Shown: piece by piece, positions 1 to 10,019 of the stretch
Position numbering within the stretch: position 1 is the first letter of the stretch
Layout of the letters: the number at the start of each line of letters is the position of its first letter
DNA from: Saccharomonospora cyanea NA-134
GTDB lineage: Bacteria > Actinomycetota > Actinomycetes > Mycobacteriales > Pseudonocardiaceae
NCBI RefSeq assembly: GCF_000244975.1
Contig: NZ_CM001440.1
Location: 5,235,340-5,299,339, forward strand
Reading direction: 5' to 3'
Length of the DNA: 64,000 bases
The notes under the pieces: generated by a model
The model's database searches: none
Told to the model about the DNA's origin: nothing
Seen by the model: only the letters and a program-made list of their open reading frames with translations
Translations under genes and position numbers: made by a program

Positions 1-103
1 CCGTTCACCGGTACGTCCCCTTGCGGTCCCCGGCCGGTGGCCCCATCGTCGCGAACGGTGCTCAGAGTCAGGCGTCACAGGACGACACGAGGAAGGGCAG
101 ACG

Positions 104-1222
104 ATGCGGAAGAGACTGGCGCTGCTGGCCCTGTGCGGGCTCGCGGTGCTCGGCGCCGTCGCTCCTGCGGGCGCCGAGCCCGCACAGGAAGCACGGCAGG
201 CACAGGGACGGCAGGGGAACGACGAGTTCGTCGTCGTCGGACACCGGGGCGCGTCCGGTTACCGGCCCGAACACACGCTGGCGGCCTACGAACTCGCCGC
301 GAGGATGGGCGCCGACTACATCGAGCCCGACCTCGTCACCACCTCCGACGGCGTGCTCGTGGCCAGGCACGAACCCGAGATCGGTGGCACGACCGACGTC
401 GCGCAGCGCCCCGAGTTCGCCGACCGCAGGACCACCAAAATCGTGGACGGACAGCCCGTCACCGGCTGGTTCGCCGAGGACTTCACCCTCGCCGAACTCA
501 AAACCCTCCGCGCCGTGGAGCGCATCCCCGAGCTGCGCCCCAACAACACCGTGTACGACGGCCGCTTCGAGATCCCGACGTTCCAGGAGGTCGTGGATCT
601 GTCGCGGCGGCTGTCACGTGAGCTGGGCCGCGCCATCGGCCTCTACGTCGAGACCAAGCACCCGACGTACTTCGCCGAACAGGGTCTCGCCCTGGAACCC
701 GCGCTCGTCGAGGCGCTCACCCGCAACGGCCTGAACCACCCGCGTGCCAAGGTGTACGTGCAGTCGTTCGAGGTGTCGAACCTCAAGGAGCTGGACAGGC
801 GACTGCGAGTGCCGTTGGTGCAGCTCGTGGGCGCGTCGGGAGCGCCGTACGACTTCGTGCACTCGGGTGATCGGCGCACCTACGACGACCTGCTGACACG
901 GGAGGGACTGGCGGAGGTCGCGCGTTACGCCGACGGACTCGGCCCGGCCAAGGACCGCGTCATCCCGAGGAAGGCCGACGGCAGCCTGGGCGAGCCGACG
1001 ACGCTCGTGGCCGACGCCCACCGCGTGGGTCTGGAAGTGCACCCGTGGACCTTCCGCGCGGAGAACGAGTTCCTGCCCACCGACCTGCGCTCGTCCGACG
1101 ACCCGGCGGCGTGGGGTGACGTCTTCGCCGAGTACGAGGCCTTCCTCGCCACCGGCATCGACGGCGTGTTCGCCGACCACCCCGACATCGCGGTGGAGGC
1201 CACCCGCGGCGACCGGCGCTGA
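104..1222 (+). CDS. glpQ: Secreted glycerophosphodiester phosphodiesterase
   Basis: The 372-residue protein has a cleavable signal peptide (about residues 1-24, ending in APAGA) followed by a GDPD TIM barrel. The family's HRG motif is at residues 47-49 in HRGASGYRPEHT, the metal-binding pair Glu74/Asp76 is in IEPD, and a second histidine (His89) lies in ARHEP. GlpQ-type enzymes hydrolyse glycerophosphodiesters to glycerol 3-phosphate and an alcohol outside the membrane, which suits phospholipid scavenging. A GGAAGGG ribosome site precedes the ATG. It is convergent with purA, and a strong hairpin lies between them. Length is normal for the secreted actinobacterial form (M. tuberculosis GlpQ-like). 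The substrate range is inferred from the family. Confidence 0.93.
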   Translation: MRKRLALLALCGLAVLGAVAPAGAEPAQEARQAQGRQGNDEFVVVGHRGASGYRPEHTLAAYELAARMGADYIEPDLVTTSDGVLVARHEPEIGGTTDVAQRPEFADRRTTKIVDGQPVTGWFAEDFTLAELKTLRAVERIPELRPNNTVYDGRFEIPTFQEVVDLSRRLSRELGRAIGLYVETKHPTYFAEQGLALEPALVEALTRNGLNHPRAKVYVQSFEVSNLKELDRRLRVPLVQLVGASGAPYDFVHSGDRRTYDDLLTREGLAEVARYADGLGPAKDRVIPRKADGSLGEPTTLVADAHRVGLEVHPWTFRAENEFLPTDLRSSDDPAAWGDVFAEYEAFLATGIDGVFADHPDIAVEATRGDRR

Positions 1223-1259
1223 AACGGCGTCCGCGAACCGCGAACACCGTGCGGGAAGC

Positions 1260-1311
1260 GCGGACACGCGTGCGTAGCCTGCGGACACGCCTTCGGCGGT
1301 GGCGTGTCCGC
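1260..1311. repeat. GCGGACAC 21-nt repeat, site A
   Basis: GCGGACAC occurs at 1260-1267 and 1281-1288, exactly 21 nt apart, and in inverse orientation at 1304-1311. A degenerate copy (GCGAACAC) is at 1240-1247. The spacer reads CGCGTGCGTAGCCT, close to the spacers at the other three sites in this window (5546, 51870, 58897). It lies in the convergent gap between glpQ and purA, and its inverted half forms the terminator stem. Confidence 0.75.
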
Positions 1312-1314
1312 AGG
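1278..1314. terminator. Bidirectional hairpin between glpQ and purA
   Basis: A perfect 14-bp stem (1278-1291 with 1301-1314, CCTGCGGACACGCC) closes a 9-nt loop between two convergent genes. There is no long U tract, as is common for actinobacterial terminators. The stem is built from repeat site A. Confidence 0.7.
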
Positions 1315-1325
1315 TCTCGCCTCAG

Positions 1326-3355
<2,030 letters not shown>

Positions 3356-3496
3356 TTTTTTGTCGTGCGGTGAGCAAACCGGTGCCGCGGCTTCGTAGCA
3401 GGTGGCGGAATACCTCGGCACCACATTGACAACGCCTGTTGTCCCAACAGAATCCGACCGGGGACAGTGTTGTCGAAAAATTCACAGGGAGCGCCC

Positions 3497-4753
3497 ATGC
3501 GTCCACCCGGTCGGAGCCGCCGCCTCCTTGCCGCACTCGCCGCAGCGACCACCGCGGTGACGGGACTCACCGTGGCGACACCAGGCCACACCGCACACGC
3601 CGAACCTGCCGCCGCCGACGACTTCTACACCCCGCCGACGCCGCTTCCGGGCGAGAGGGGTGACGTGCTCAAGTACGAGGACGGCGAGTTCTACCTCGAT
3701 CCGCTCAGGCTCATCGAGCCGGACGCCGACGTGTACCGGCTGATGTACCGCAGCAGCGACACTCACGGCGAGCCGAACGCCGTGACCGGCACTCTGCTGG
3801 TGCCCGAACGCGAGTGGCGGGGCGAGGGTCCACGCCCCCTCGTGAGCTACGCGCCGGGGACTCAGGGCGTCGGCGACGACTGCGCGCCGTCGAAGAAACT
3901 GGCACTGGGCCTGGAGTACGAGGGCCCCTTCGTCACGGGCCTGCTCGCGCTCGGCTACGCCGTGGTGGTGACCGACTACGAGGGCCTCGGCACCCCCGGC
4001 ATGCACACCTACGTCAACCGCGCCTCCGAGGCCCACGCCGTGCTGGACGCGGCGAAGGCGGCCCAGCGGGTGCCGGGGTCCGGCCTGTCCGCCGACAGTC
4101 CGGTGGTGCTCGCGGGCTACTCGCAGGGCGGCGGCGCGTCCGCCGCGGCGGCCGAGCTCGTCGACGACTACGCCCCCGAACTCGACATCAAGGGCGCCTA
4201 CGCCGGCGCTCCCCCGGCGAACCTCGCGGAGGTCGCGCCCGTGCTCGACGGCCACTACGCGGCCGGGTTCCTCGGGTTCTCGTTGCTGAGCCTCGACGCC
4301 GCCTACCCCGAGGTGAACCTCGACGACGTCGTGAACGACGAGGGCAAGCGGCTGATGGGTGAGATCGCCGAGGCCTGCACCGAGGACGCCATCCTGAAGT
4401 ACGCGTTCCTGCGGACCTCGGAGCTGACCAAGGACGGCCGGGCGCTGGAGGAGTACCTCGACGAGGAGCCGTACGCCTCGGCGGTGGGGGAGCAGCGCAT
4501 CGGTGAGCGCGCCCCCGACGTTCCCGTGTTCGTGCTCCACAGCAGGTTGGACGACATCGTGCCCTACGGCCAGGGCAGGCAGATGGCGGTGGACTGGTGC
4601 GAGCGGGGCGGGACCGTGCAGTTCACCACGTCGTACGTGCCGTCGCACATCGGCGGCATGCTGCGCGCCTACCCGCAGGCGGTGGCGTGGCTCTCCGGGA
4701 TGATCGAGGGCAAGACGCCGAGGAACACCTGCGACCGCCTGCTCGACTCGTGA
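3497..4753 (+). CDS. Secreted lipase (LIP-type alpha/beta hydrolase)
   Basis: This 418-residue exported esterase/lipase has a long signal peptide (about residues 1-35, arginine-rich start, ending near HTAHAEP). The nucleophile elbow GYSQGG is near residue 207. The likely acid is in HSRLDDIVP near 350 and the histidine in SHIGG near 385, an intact catalytic triad. The overall plan matches the secretory lipase family that includes many mycobacterial and Candida LIP enzymes, which hydrolyse acylglycerols outside the cell. I start at 3497 because GGGAG lies just upstream. An ATG/alternative codon at 3467 gives a poorer N-terminus. A GC-rich hairpin follows the stop codon. Confidence 0.9.
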   Translation: MRPPGRSRRLLAALAAATTAVTGLTVATPGHTAHAEPAAADDFYTPPTPLPGERGDVLKYEDGEFYLDPLRLIEPDADVYRLMYRSSDTHGEPNAVTGTLLVPEREWRGEGPRPLVSYAPGTQGVGDDCAPSKKLALGLEYEGPFVTGLLALGYAVVVTDYEGLGTPGMHTYVNRASEAHAVLDAAKAAQRVPGSGLSADSPVVLAGYSQGGGASAAAAELVDDYAPELDIKGAYAGAPPANLAEVAPVLDGHYAAGFLGFSLLSLDAAYPEVNLDDVVNDEGKRLMGEIAEACTEDAILKYAFLRTSELTKDGRALEEYLDEEPYASAVGEQRIGERAPDVPVFVLHSRLDDIVPYGQGRQMAVDWCERGGTVQFTTSYVPSHIGGMLRAYPQAVAWLSGMIEGKTPRNTCDRLLDS

Positions 4754-4767
4754 GTCCCTGATCGAGT

Positions 4768-4793
4768 GGGGGCCTTTCGCCGGGAAGGCCCCC
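4768..4793 (+). terminator. Terminator after lipase gene
   Basis: GGGGGCCTT (4768-4776) pairs perfectly with AAGGCCCCC (4785-4793) across an 8-nt loop, 15 nt after the lipase stop codon. No U tract follows. Confidence 0.7.
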
Positions 4794-4861
4794 GCTGGTC
4801 CTCCCGTGTGACGTCGACCGAACGTGTTGAACTGTTCACCCGAATCGGACACAGTCGAGGC

Positions 4862-5542
4862 GTGACCTCTTTCCGCACCCTCCGTATCGTCTCGATCACA
4901 CTAGGTGTCTCCCTGTTGGGGGCGTGCTCCGCCGTCCAGTTCGGCGCCGAGGCGGACGGTGAGGCCGGCTCCGGTGCGAGACAATCCCCGATCAGCCGTC
5001 CCGCCTCCGCCGAGGAGGACACGGCACGCGAACAGCTCACCGAGCTCGTCGTGGCCCCGGACGGCGACATGGACGGCTACGACCGTGACCGGTTCCCGCA
5101 CTGGAGTGAGCAGGGCGAGAGCTGCAACACCCGCGAAGTGGTGCTCAAGCGCGACGGCACCGACGTGAAGGTGGACGAGGAGTGCCGCCCGACCTCGGGT
5201 TCGTGGACGAGCCCGTACGACGGGGACACCTGGACCGATCCGGCCGACGTCGACATCGACCACGTGGTACCGCTGGCCGAGGCGTGGCGCTCCGGAGCGG
5301 ACGCCTGGACCGACGAGAAACGCGAGCAGTTCGCCAACGACCTCGACGGCGTGAACCTTCTCGCCGTCACCGACAACGTCAACCAGGCCAAGGGGGACAA
5401 GGCCCCCGAGGACTGGAAGCCGCCGCTGGAGAGCTACTGGTGCACCTACGCGATCCACTGGATCGACGTGAAGCACACCTGGAAGCTGACGGTGGAACAG
5501 GACGAGAAGGCCACGCTGGAGGACATGCTCGACCGCTGCTGA
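4862..5542 (+). CDS. Lipoprotein with HNH endonuclease domain
   Basis: The 227-residue protein begins with a lipoprotein signal peptide whose lipobox LLGAC places the acylated cysteine at residue 22. The C-terminal half carries the extracellular HNH/DUF1524 pattern: DIDHVVPLAEAW near residue 129 (metal-binding His) and NLLAVTDNVNQAKGD near 164, plus four cysteines that could form disulphides. Related proteins are secreted nucleases of actinobacteria, proposed to degrade extracellular DNA. The GTG at 4862 is chosen because it places the signal peptide at the N-terminus. The longer reading from 4766 lacks one. Membrane anchoring is a firm prediction; nuclease activity is inferred from the motif. 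Confidence 0.87.
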   Translation: MTSFRTLRIVSITLGVSLLGACSAVQFGAEADGEAGSGARQSPISRPASAEEDTAREQLTELVVAPDGDMDGYDRDRFPHWSEQGESCNTREVVLKRDGTDVKVDEECRPTSGSWTSPYDGDTWTDPADVDIDHVVPLAEAWRSGADAWTDEKREQFANDLDGVNLLAVTDNVNQAKGDKAPEDWKPPLESYWCTYAIHWIDVKHTWKLTVEQDEKATLEDMLDRC

Positions 5543-5545
5543 GCC

Positions 5546-5574
5546 GCGGACACGCGTGCACAACCTGCGGACAC
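5546..5574. repeat. GCGGACAC 21-nt repeat, site B
   Basis: GCGGACAC occurs at 5546-5553 and 5567-5574, again exactly 21 nt apart, with the spacer CGCGTGCACAACCT. It lies between the convergent HNH-nuclease and DUF3151 genes, starting 3 nt after a stop codon. Confidence 0.75.
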
Positions 5575-5594
5575 ACCGTGTTTCGGTTGTGCGG

Positions 5595-6029
5595 CTACTC
5601 CGCCAGGCCGGTCGCCTTCGCAGCCTCGGGGTCGGAGTCGGCGATGAACTTCGAGCACCTCTCGTATTCGTCGGTCTCGCCGATGCGCTGCGCGGCGCGC
5701 GCGAGAGCCGCGAGGGAACGCAGGAAGCCCTGGTTGGGACGGTGCGACCACGGCACCGGGCCGAAGCCCTTCCACCCCGCCCTGCGTAACTGGTCGAGCC
5801 CCCGGTGGTAGCCGGTGCGGGCGTAGGCGTAGGCGGCCACGACGTCGCCGTCGGCCAGGGCCCGCTCCGCCAGAGCGGCCCACGCCTCGCTGAAGTCCGG
5901 GTGCTCAGCCGCGACGTCGGCCGGGTCGGTGTCGGAGTCGAGTGCGGCCTGCGCCTCGGGGCGCTCCGGAAGGCGGGTGGGCTCGGGTTCGAGGAGGTTG
6001 CCGTGCGTCATGACGTCATTGTGCGCCAT
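5595..6029 (-). CDS. DUF3151 family protein
   Basis: The 144-residue soluble protein matches the actinobacterial DUF3151 family: the LLEPEPTRLPERPEA N-terminus, WAALAERALADGDVVAAYAYARTGYHRGLDQLRR, and GWKGFGPVPWSHRPNQGFLRSL. The repeated helix pattern of Ala/Leu with Tyr-Arg suggests a TPR-like helical fold. It lies 33 bp downstream of fbaA on the same strand, so the two are probably cotranscribed. That linkage is common in actinobacteria, although no function is known. An in-frame ATG at 6011 is an alternative start that removes six residues. Confidence 0.85.
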   Translation of the reverse strand: MAHNDVMTHGNLLEPEPTRLPERPEAQAALDSDTDPADVAAEHPDFSEAWAALAERALADGDVVAAYAYARTGYHRGLDQLRRAGWKGFGPVPWSHRPNQGFLRSLAALARAAQRIGETDEYERCSKFIADSDPEAAKATGLAE

Positions 6030-6062
6030 GACGCACGGCCCGCCTCACGAGTGGCGTGACCT

Positions 6063-7091
6063 TCAGAGCTTGCGGCCCGCCGACTTGAGGTGCTCGGCGG
6101 CCTGCACGACGCGCGCGGCCATCGACTCCTCGGCCTTCTTCAGGTAGCTGCGCGGGTCGTAGGTCTTCTTGTTGCCGACCTCGCCGTCCACCTTGAGCAC
6201 GCCGTCGTAGTTCGTGAACATGTGCGCGGCCACCGGGCGGGTGAACGCGTACTGGGTGTCGGTGTCGACGTTCATCTTCACCACGCCGTACGACACGGCT
6301 TCGTGGATCTCCTCCAGCAGGGAGCCGGAACCACCGTGGAAGACGAGCTCGAACGGCTTGGACCCCTCGGGCAGGCCGAGCTTCTCGGCCGCCACGGCCT
6401 GGCCCCGCTTGAGCACGTCGGGACGCAGCTTCACCGCGCCGGGCTTGTAGGCACCGTGGACGTTGCCGAAGGTGGCGGCGAGCAGGTAACGGCCCTTCTC
6501 ACCGGCGCCGAGCGCGTCGACGGTCTTCAGGAAGTCGCCCTCGGCGGTGTAGAGCTTCTCGTTGATCTCGTTGGAGACCCCGTCCTCCTCACCGCCGACG
6601 ACACCGATCTCCACCTCAAGGATGATCTTCGCCTCGGCCGCGCGTTCGAGCAGCTCGGCGGCGATCTTGAGGTTCTCGTCGAGGTCGATGGCCGAGCCGT
6701 CCCACATGTGCGACTGGAACAGCGGGTTCTCACCCCGCTTGACGCGTTCCTTCGAAACCTCGATCAGCGGGTTGACGAACCCGTCGAGCTTCTCCTTGGG
6801 GCAGTGGTCGGTGTGCAGGGCGACGTTCACCGGGTACTTCTCGGCGACGACGTGCGCGAACTCGGCCAGCGCCCGCGCCCCGGTCACCATGTCCTTCACC
6901 TTCTGGCCCGAAGCGAACTCGGCGCCACCGGTCGAGAACTGGATGATCCCGTCGCTCTCCGCCTCGGCGAAGCCACGCAGCGCGGCGTTGAGCGTCTCGG
7001 ACGAGGTCACGTTGATCGCCGGGTACGCGAACTCGTTCGCCTTGGCCCGGTCCAGCATCTCGGCGTAGACCTCGGGTGTGGCGATGGGCAT
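6063..7091 (-). CDS. fbaA: Class II fructose-bisphosphate aldolase
   Basis: The 342-residue zinc enzyme interconverts fructose 1,6-bisphosphate with dihydroxyacetone phosphate and glyceraldehyde 3-phosphate in glycolysis and gluconeogenesis. Visible hallmarks are HTDHCP near residue 93 (zinc ligand and catalytic Asp), EVEIGVVGGEEDG near 175, GNVHGAY, VFHGGSGS, and the C-terminal NVDTDTQYAFTRPV substrate-binding stretch. Length and sequence order match the Rv0363c type. GGAGG precedes the ATG at good distance. It is the first gene of a likely two-gene unit with DUF3151. Confidence 0.98.
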   Translation of the reverse strand: MPIATPEVYAEMLDRAKANEFAYPAINVTSSETLNAALRGFAEAESDGIIQFSTGGAEFASGQKVKDMVTGARALAEFAHVVAEKYPVNVALHTDHCPKEKLDGFVNPLIEVSKERVKRGENPLFQSHMWDGSAIDLDENLKIAAELLERAAEAKIILEVEIGVVGGEEDGVSNEINEKLYTAEGDFLKTVDALGAGEKGRYLLAATFGNVHGAYKPGAVKLRPDVLKRGQAVAAEKLGLPEGSKPFELVFHGGSGSLLEEIHEAVSYGVVKMNVDTDTQYAFTRPVAAHMFTNYDGVLKVDGEVGNKKTYDPRSYLKKAEESMAARVVQAAEHLKSAGRKL

Positions 7092-7206
7092 CGTTGTCCT
7101 CCTCGGAAGCGGGCGCTTGCCGGACGGCCGTCCCGCCCTTGAGCGGGCGGAACGCCTCCCTTGCCCGCATCCTACGAGCCGCGACGCCGTCGCGCGGTGA
7201 GCCGGA

Positions 7207-8058
7207 TTACCCCTTCGCGCCCTGATCGATCAACCCGAGGGCCTCGGCGATCCCGCGGTAGGCGGGAAGTGGATCCGCCTCGTGCGGCAGCACCTGGACA
7301 CAGACGTGGTCGGCGCCCGCGTCGAGGTGGGCTCTCACCCCTCGGGCGACGGTGGCGGCGTCACCGTGCACGGCGAGCGCGTCGACGAGCGCGTCGCTGC
7401 CGCCGTCGGCGAGGTCGGCGTCGGTCCACCCGATCCTGCGGAGGTTGCTGACGTAGTTCGTGAGCTGGAGGTAGTGGGAGACCATCGCCCGGCCGCTCTC
7501 GCGAGCCCGCTGCGGGTCGGGGTCGACCACCACCTTCTGCTCCGGCGCGAGCAGCACGCCGCCGCCGAGGATCTCCCGGGCGCGGCGGGTGTGCTCCGGC
7601 GTGGTCAGGTACGGGTGCGCGCCCGCCGTGCGTTCGGCGGCCAGCCGCAGCACCTTGGGCCCGAGTGCGGCGAGCACGAGCGCCTGCCGGGGCACGCCTT
7701 CGGCGTCGAGGACGTCGAGGTAGGAGACGATCTTGTCGTAGGGCTTCTGGTACTCCTGTGTCGCCTCGCGGTGGCCGACGCCGACGCCCAGCAGGAACCG
7801 GCCGGGGTGCCTGGCCTCGATGCGGTGGTAGGAGCGGGCGAGCTCAACCGGGTCGGCCTGCCACATGTTGACGATGCCGGTGGCCACGGCGATGCGCTCG
7901 GTGGCGTCGAGCAGCGTCTCGACGGCGGCCAGGTCGGCCGGTGGCGAACCACCGAGCCAGAGTGCGCCGTAGCCCAGCCGCTCCGCATCGACCGCGAACT
8001 CGGCGTCGAGATGCGGTTGGACGTGCCAGATGCCGATCGAACCCAGGTTCACTGTCAT
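7207..8058 (-). CDS. LLM-class F420-dependent oxidoreductase
   Basis: The 283-residue TIM-barrel protein belongs to the luciferase-like (bacterial LLM) superfamily, in the short actinobacterial subgroup that binds coenzyme F420. Supporting segments are the opening VNLGSIGIWHVQPH, LLGVGVGHREATQEYQKPYDK, LAALGPKVLRLAAERTAGAHPYLTTPEHT, and the C-terminal GADHVCVQVLP. These proteins transfer hydride between F420 and varied organic substrates; the substrate here is unknown. It is divergent from an SDR gene, with an inverted-repeat operator between them, so the two may act in one pathway. Confidence 0.87.
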   Translation of the reverse strand: MTVNLGSIGIWHVQPHLDAEFAVDAERLGYGALWLGGSPPADLAAVETLLDATERIAVATGIVNMWQADPVELARSYHRIEARHPGRFLLGVGVGHREATQEYQKPYDKIVSYLDVLDAEGVPRQALVLAALGPKVLRLAAERTAGAHPYLTTPEHTRRAREILGGGVLLAPEQKVVVDPDPQRARESGRAMVSHYLQLTNYVSNLRRIGWTDADLADGGSDALVDALAVHGDAATVARGVRAHLDAGADHVCVQVLPHEADPLPAYRGIAEALGLIDQGAKG

Positions 8059-8094
8059 GCCACTGGCAACGGCGCATCCGATGTGATCATTCCG

Positions 8095-8121
8095 CTACTC
8101 CACCCTACCGTGGAGTAGCCT
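8095..8121. promoter_or_regulatory. Operator in divergent LLM/SDR promoter
   Basis: CTACTCCAC (8095-8103) and GTGGAGTAG (8110-8118) are perfect 9-bp inverted arms around a 6-bp centre. The right arm runs into another half-palindrome (AGTAGCCTACT, ending at 8123), and TAGCCT (8116-8121) looks like the -10 box for the SDR gene. A TetR/GntR-like repressor is the obvious reader, but none is encoded next to it. Confidence 0.6.
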
Positions 8122-8176
8122 ACTTCGAGTAAGTTGCGAGGCGTCCGTGCAGACCGGCAACTCCTGGAGGCACCCG

Positions 8177-9094
8177 ATGACGTCGCTGCCCACCTGGTGG
8201 ACCACGAGGAACGTGCGCAACAAGGTCGTGCTCGTCACCGGAGCCGCCAGAGGCATCGGCGCGGGACTCGCGGAGCGGCTCGCCGCCGACGGCGCGAAGG
8301 TGGCGCTCGTGGGACTGGAAGCCGACGAGCAGCAGCGGGTGGCCGATCGCATCGGCCGGGCCGCGCGCTCCTGGCAGGCCGACGTCACCGACTGGAAGGC
8401 GCTGCAGAGCGCGGTGGACGGGGTCGTCGAGCACTTCGGCGGCATCGACGTCGTCATCGCCAACGCCGGCATCGCCACCACGGGCTTCGTGCGCTCCGTC
8501 GACCCCGAGGCGTTCGAACGGGTCATCGAGGTCGACCTGCTCGGCGTGTGGCGCACCTTCCGCGTCGCGTTGCCGCACGTCGTCGACCGCAAGGGGTACC
8601 TGCTCGCGATCTCGTCGCTGGCCGCCATCACCCACGCCCCCGGCATGGCCAACTACGCGGCGGCGAAGGCCGGTGTCGAGGCGTTCTGCAACAGCCTGCG
8701 GGCGGAGGTGGCGCACCTCGGCGTCAAGGTCGGCGTCGCACACCCGACGTGGATCAGGACCGACCTCGTGGACAGCGCCGACGCGCACCCCGTGTTCGGC
8801 AAGTTGCGCAACTCGATGCCCGGCCCCATCGGCAGGACCTACCCGCTCGACTTCGCGCTCGACCGCCTCCAGGCGGGTGTCAGGAGGAGGGCCCGGACGA
8901 TCCACGTTCCCCGCTGGGTCGGAGCGCTGAAACTGTTCCGGACGTTCCTGCCGCCCGTCGTCGAGCTCGGCTCGCGGTTCCGGGTTCCCAAGGCGGACGA
9001 GGCGGCACTGGCCGACATCGCCCGCCGTGGCGCGCGGGAGGCGGCGATCACCGGCCACGGCGGCCGGGCCGCGGCCGAAGCGGCCCGGAGGTAA
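8177..9094 (+). CDS. SDR family oxidoreductase
   Basis: The 305-residue protein has the classical short-chain dehydrogenase pattern: the cofactor glycine motif TGAARGIGAG near residue 18, ANAG near 100, the catalytic serine in AISSLA, and the YAAAKAG (YxxxK) pair near 160. A long basic C-terminus (RVRRRARTIHVPRW) follows the fold, as in mycobacterial SDRs of lipid or steroid metabolism. The start at 8177 is supported by TGGAGG 7 nt upstream, which is better than the ATG-equivalent at 8147. The downstream PPOX gene begins 7 nt after its stop codon, so they are probably cotranscribed. The substrate is unknown. Confidence 0.9.
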   Translation: MTSLPTWWTTRNVRNKVVLVTGAARGIGAGLAERLAADGAKVALVGLEADEQQRVADRIGRAARSWQADVTDWKALQSAVDGVVEHFGGIDVVIANAGIATTGFVRSVDPEAFERVIEVDLLGVWRTFRVALPHVVDRKGYLLAISSLAAITHAPGMANYAAAKAGVEAFCNSLRAEVAHLGVKVGVAHPTWIRTDLVDSADAHPVFGKLRNSMPGPIGRTYPLDFALDRLQAGVRRRARTIHVPRWVGALKLFRTFLPPVVELGSRFRVPKADEAALADIARRGAREAAITGHGGRAAAEAARR

Positions 9095-9101
9095 GGCCGC
9101 G

Positions 9102-9596
9102 ATGCCCTCCCGGCGCGAGGCCATCCGCATGAGCGGCGACGAACTCGTAAGCTACGTCGCCGCACGCGCCGTCGACACCACGGTCACCGTCGCGACGCTG
9201 GGCCCGGACGGCAGGCCCCACCTCGTGCCGCTGTGGTACGTCGTGCGCGATACCGACCCCGTCGCCACTCCGCCGCTGCGGTTGGCGTCCTGGACCTACG
9301 CGCGGTCACAGAAGGTCGTGAACCTCCGCCGTGACCCGCGAGCCACCCTGCTGGTGGAGTCGGGACAGTCGTACGACGAGCTCCGCGGCGTGTCCATGGA
9401 GTGCGACGTCGAACTCGTCACCGACCTCGCCGAGGTGACGAGCATCGGCGTCGACCTCGCGTCGGCGCGCGCTCCCGGTGCGGAGGCGAGCGCCGTGCGG
9501 GACCTCGTCGCCGCCCAGGCCCCCAAGCGGGTGGGCCTCGTGTGCACGCCGACGAAGATCGTCAGCTGGGACCACACCAAGCTCGGCGGCTACTGA
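9102..9596 (+). CDS. PPOX-class (split-barrel) FMN/F420-binding protein
   Basis: The 164-residue protein shows the pyridoxamine-phosphate-oxidase-like split barrel: TVTVATLGPDGRPHLVPLWYV at the start, TYARSQKVVNLRRDPRATLLVESG in the middle, and a final KRVGLVCTPTKIVSWDHTKLGG. The wording matches actinobacterial F420-dependent family members more closely than PdxH, so I infer an F420 or FMN reductase. The start at 9102 is supported by GGAGG overlapping the SDR stop. A start at 9027 would overlap the SDR coding frame. It ends 6 bp before the convergent YciI gene. Confidence 0.82.
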   Translation: MPSRREAIRMSGDELVSYVAARAVDTTVTVATLGPDGRPHLVPLWYVVRDTDPVATPPLRLASWTYARSQKVVNLRRDPRATLLVESGQSYDELRGVSMECDVELVTDLAEVTSIGVDLASARAPGAEASAVRDLVAAQAPKRVGLVCTPTKIVSWDHTKLGGY

Positions 9597-9602
9597 TCCC
9601 GG

Positions 9603-9884
9603 CTACCGATCCTTCAGCCAGGCCCCGAGGACGGGGATGAACTCCCGGACCGTGCGCTCGGCGATGGCGCCCTCCAGGTGGTACGGGTCGGCGTCGATGA
9701 TCCGCTGGAGCTCCTCCCGGTCGCGCGCCTGGTAGATCACCATGCCGCCCGTGTCGCCGTCCACGGGCCCGGCGACGGCCACCGTGCCGTCGGCCACCAG
9801 CGACGACAGGTACTCCCGGTGCCGGGGCCGCACGGCGGCGAACCTCTCCGGCACGTACGTCTGCTCCACCACGAACCAAGCCAT
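9603..9884 (-). CDS. YciI family protein
   Basis: The 93-residue protein is a ferredoxin-like dimer of the YciI family: AWFVVEQTY, HREYLSSLVADGTVAVAGP, GGMVIYQARDREELQRIIDADPY, and the end REFIPVLGAWL. The conserved His in RPRHREYL and Asp in DADPY form the putative active site described for the family, whose reaction is uncertain. A TAGCGT box sits 7 nt before the ATG at 9884, so the transcript is probably leaderless. The same frame is open far upstream, but that part is antisense to nagA and not this gene. Confidence 0.85.
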   Translation of the reverse strand: MAWFVVEQTYVPERFAAVRPRHREYLSSLVADGTVAVAGPVDGDTGGMVIYQARDREELQRIIDADPYHLEGAIAERTVREFIPVLGAWLKDR

Positions 9885-10019
9885 GCCGCACACGCTACGG
9901 CCTGCTCCCGGGGGCCGGGAGCAGGCGTCGCCGTTCGGACGTTCCTTTCGTCTTCGCCCGTACGTTGGGTGGACGGGCCAGCAGCCGATACGCTCTTGCG
10001 CAGGGAGTAGTCGTCGAGG

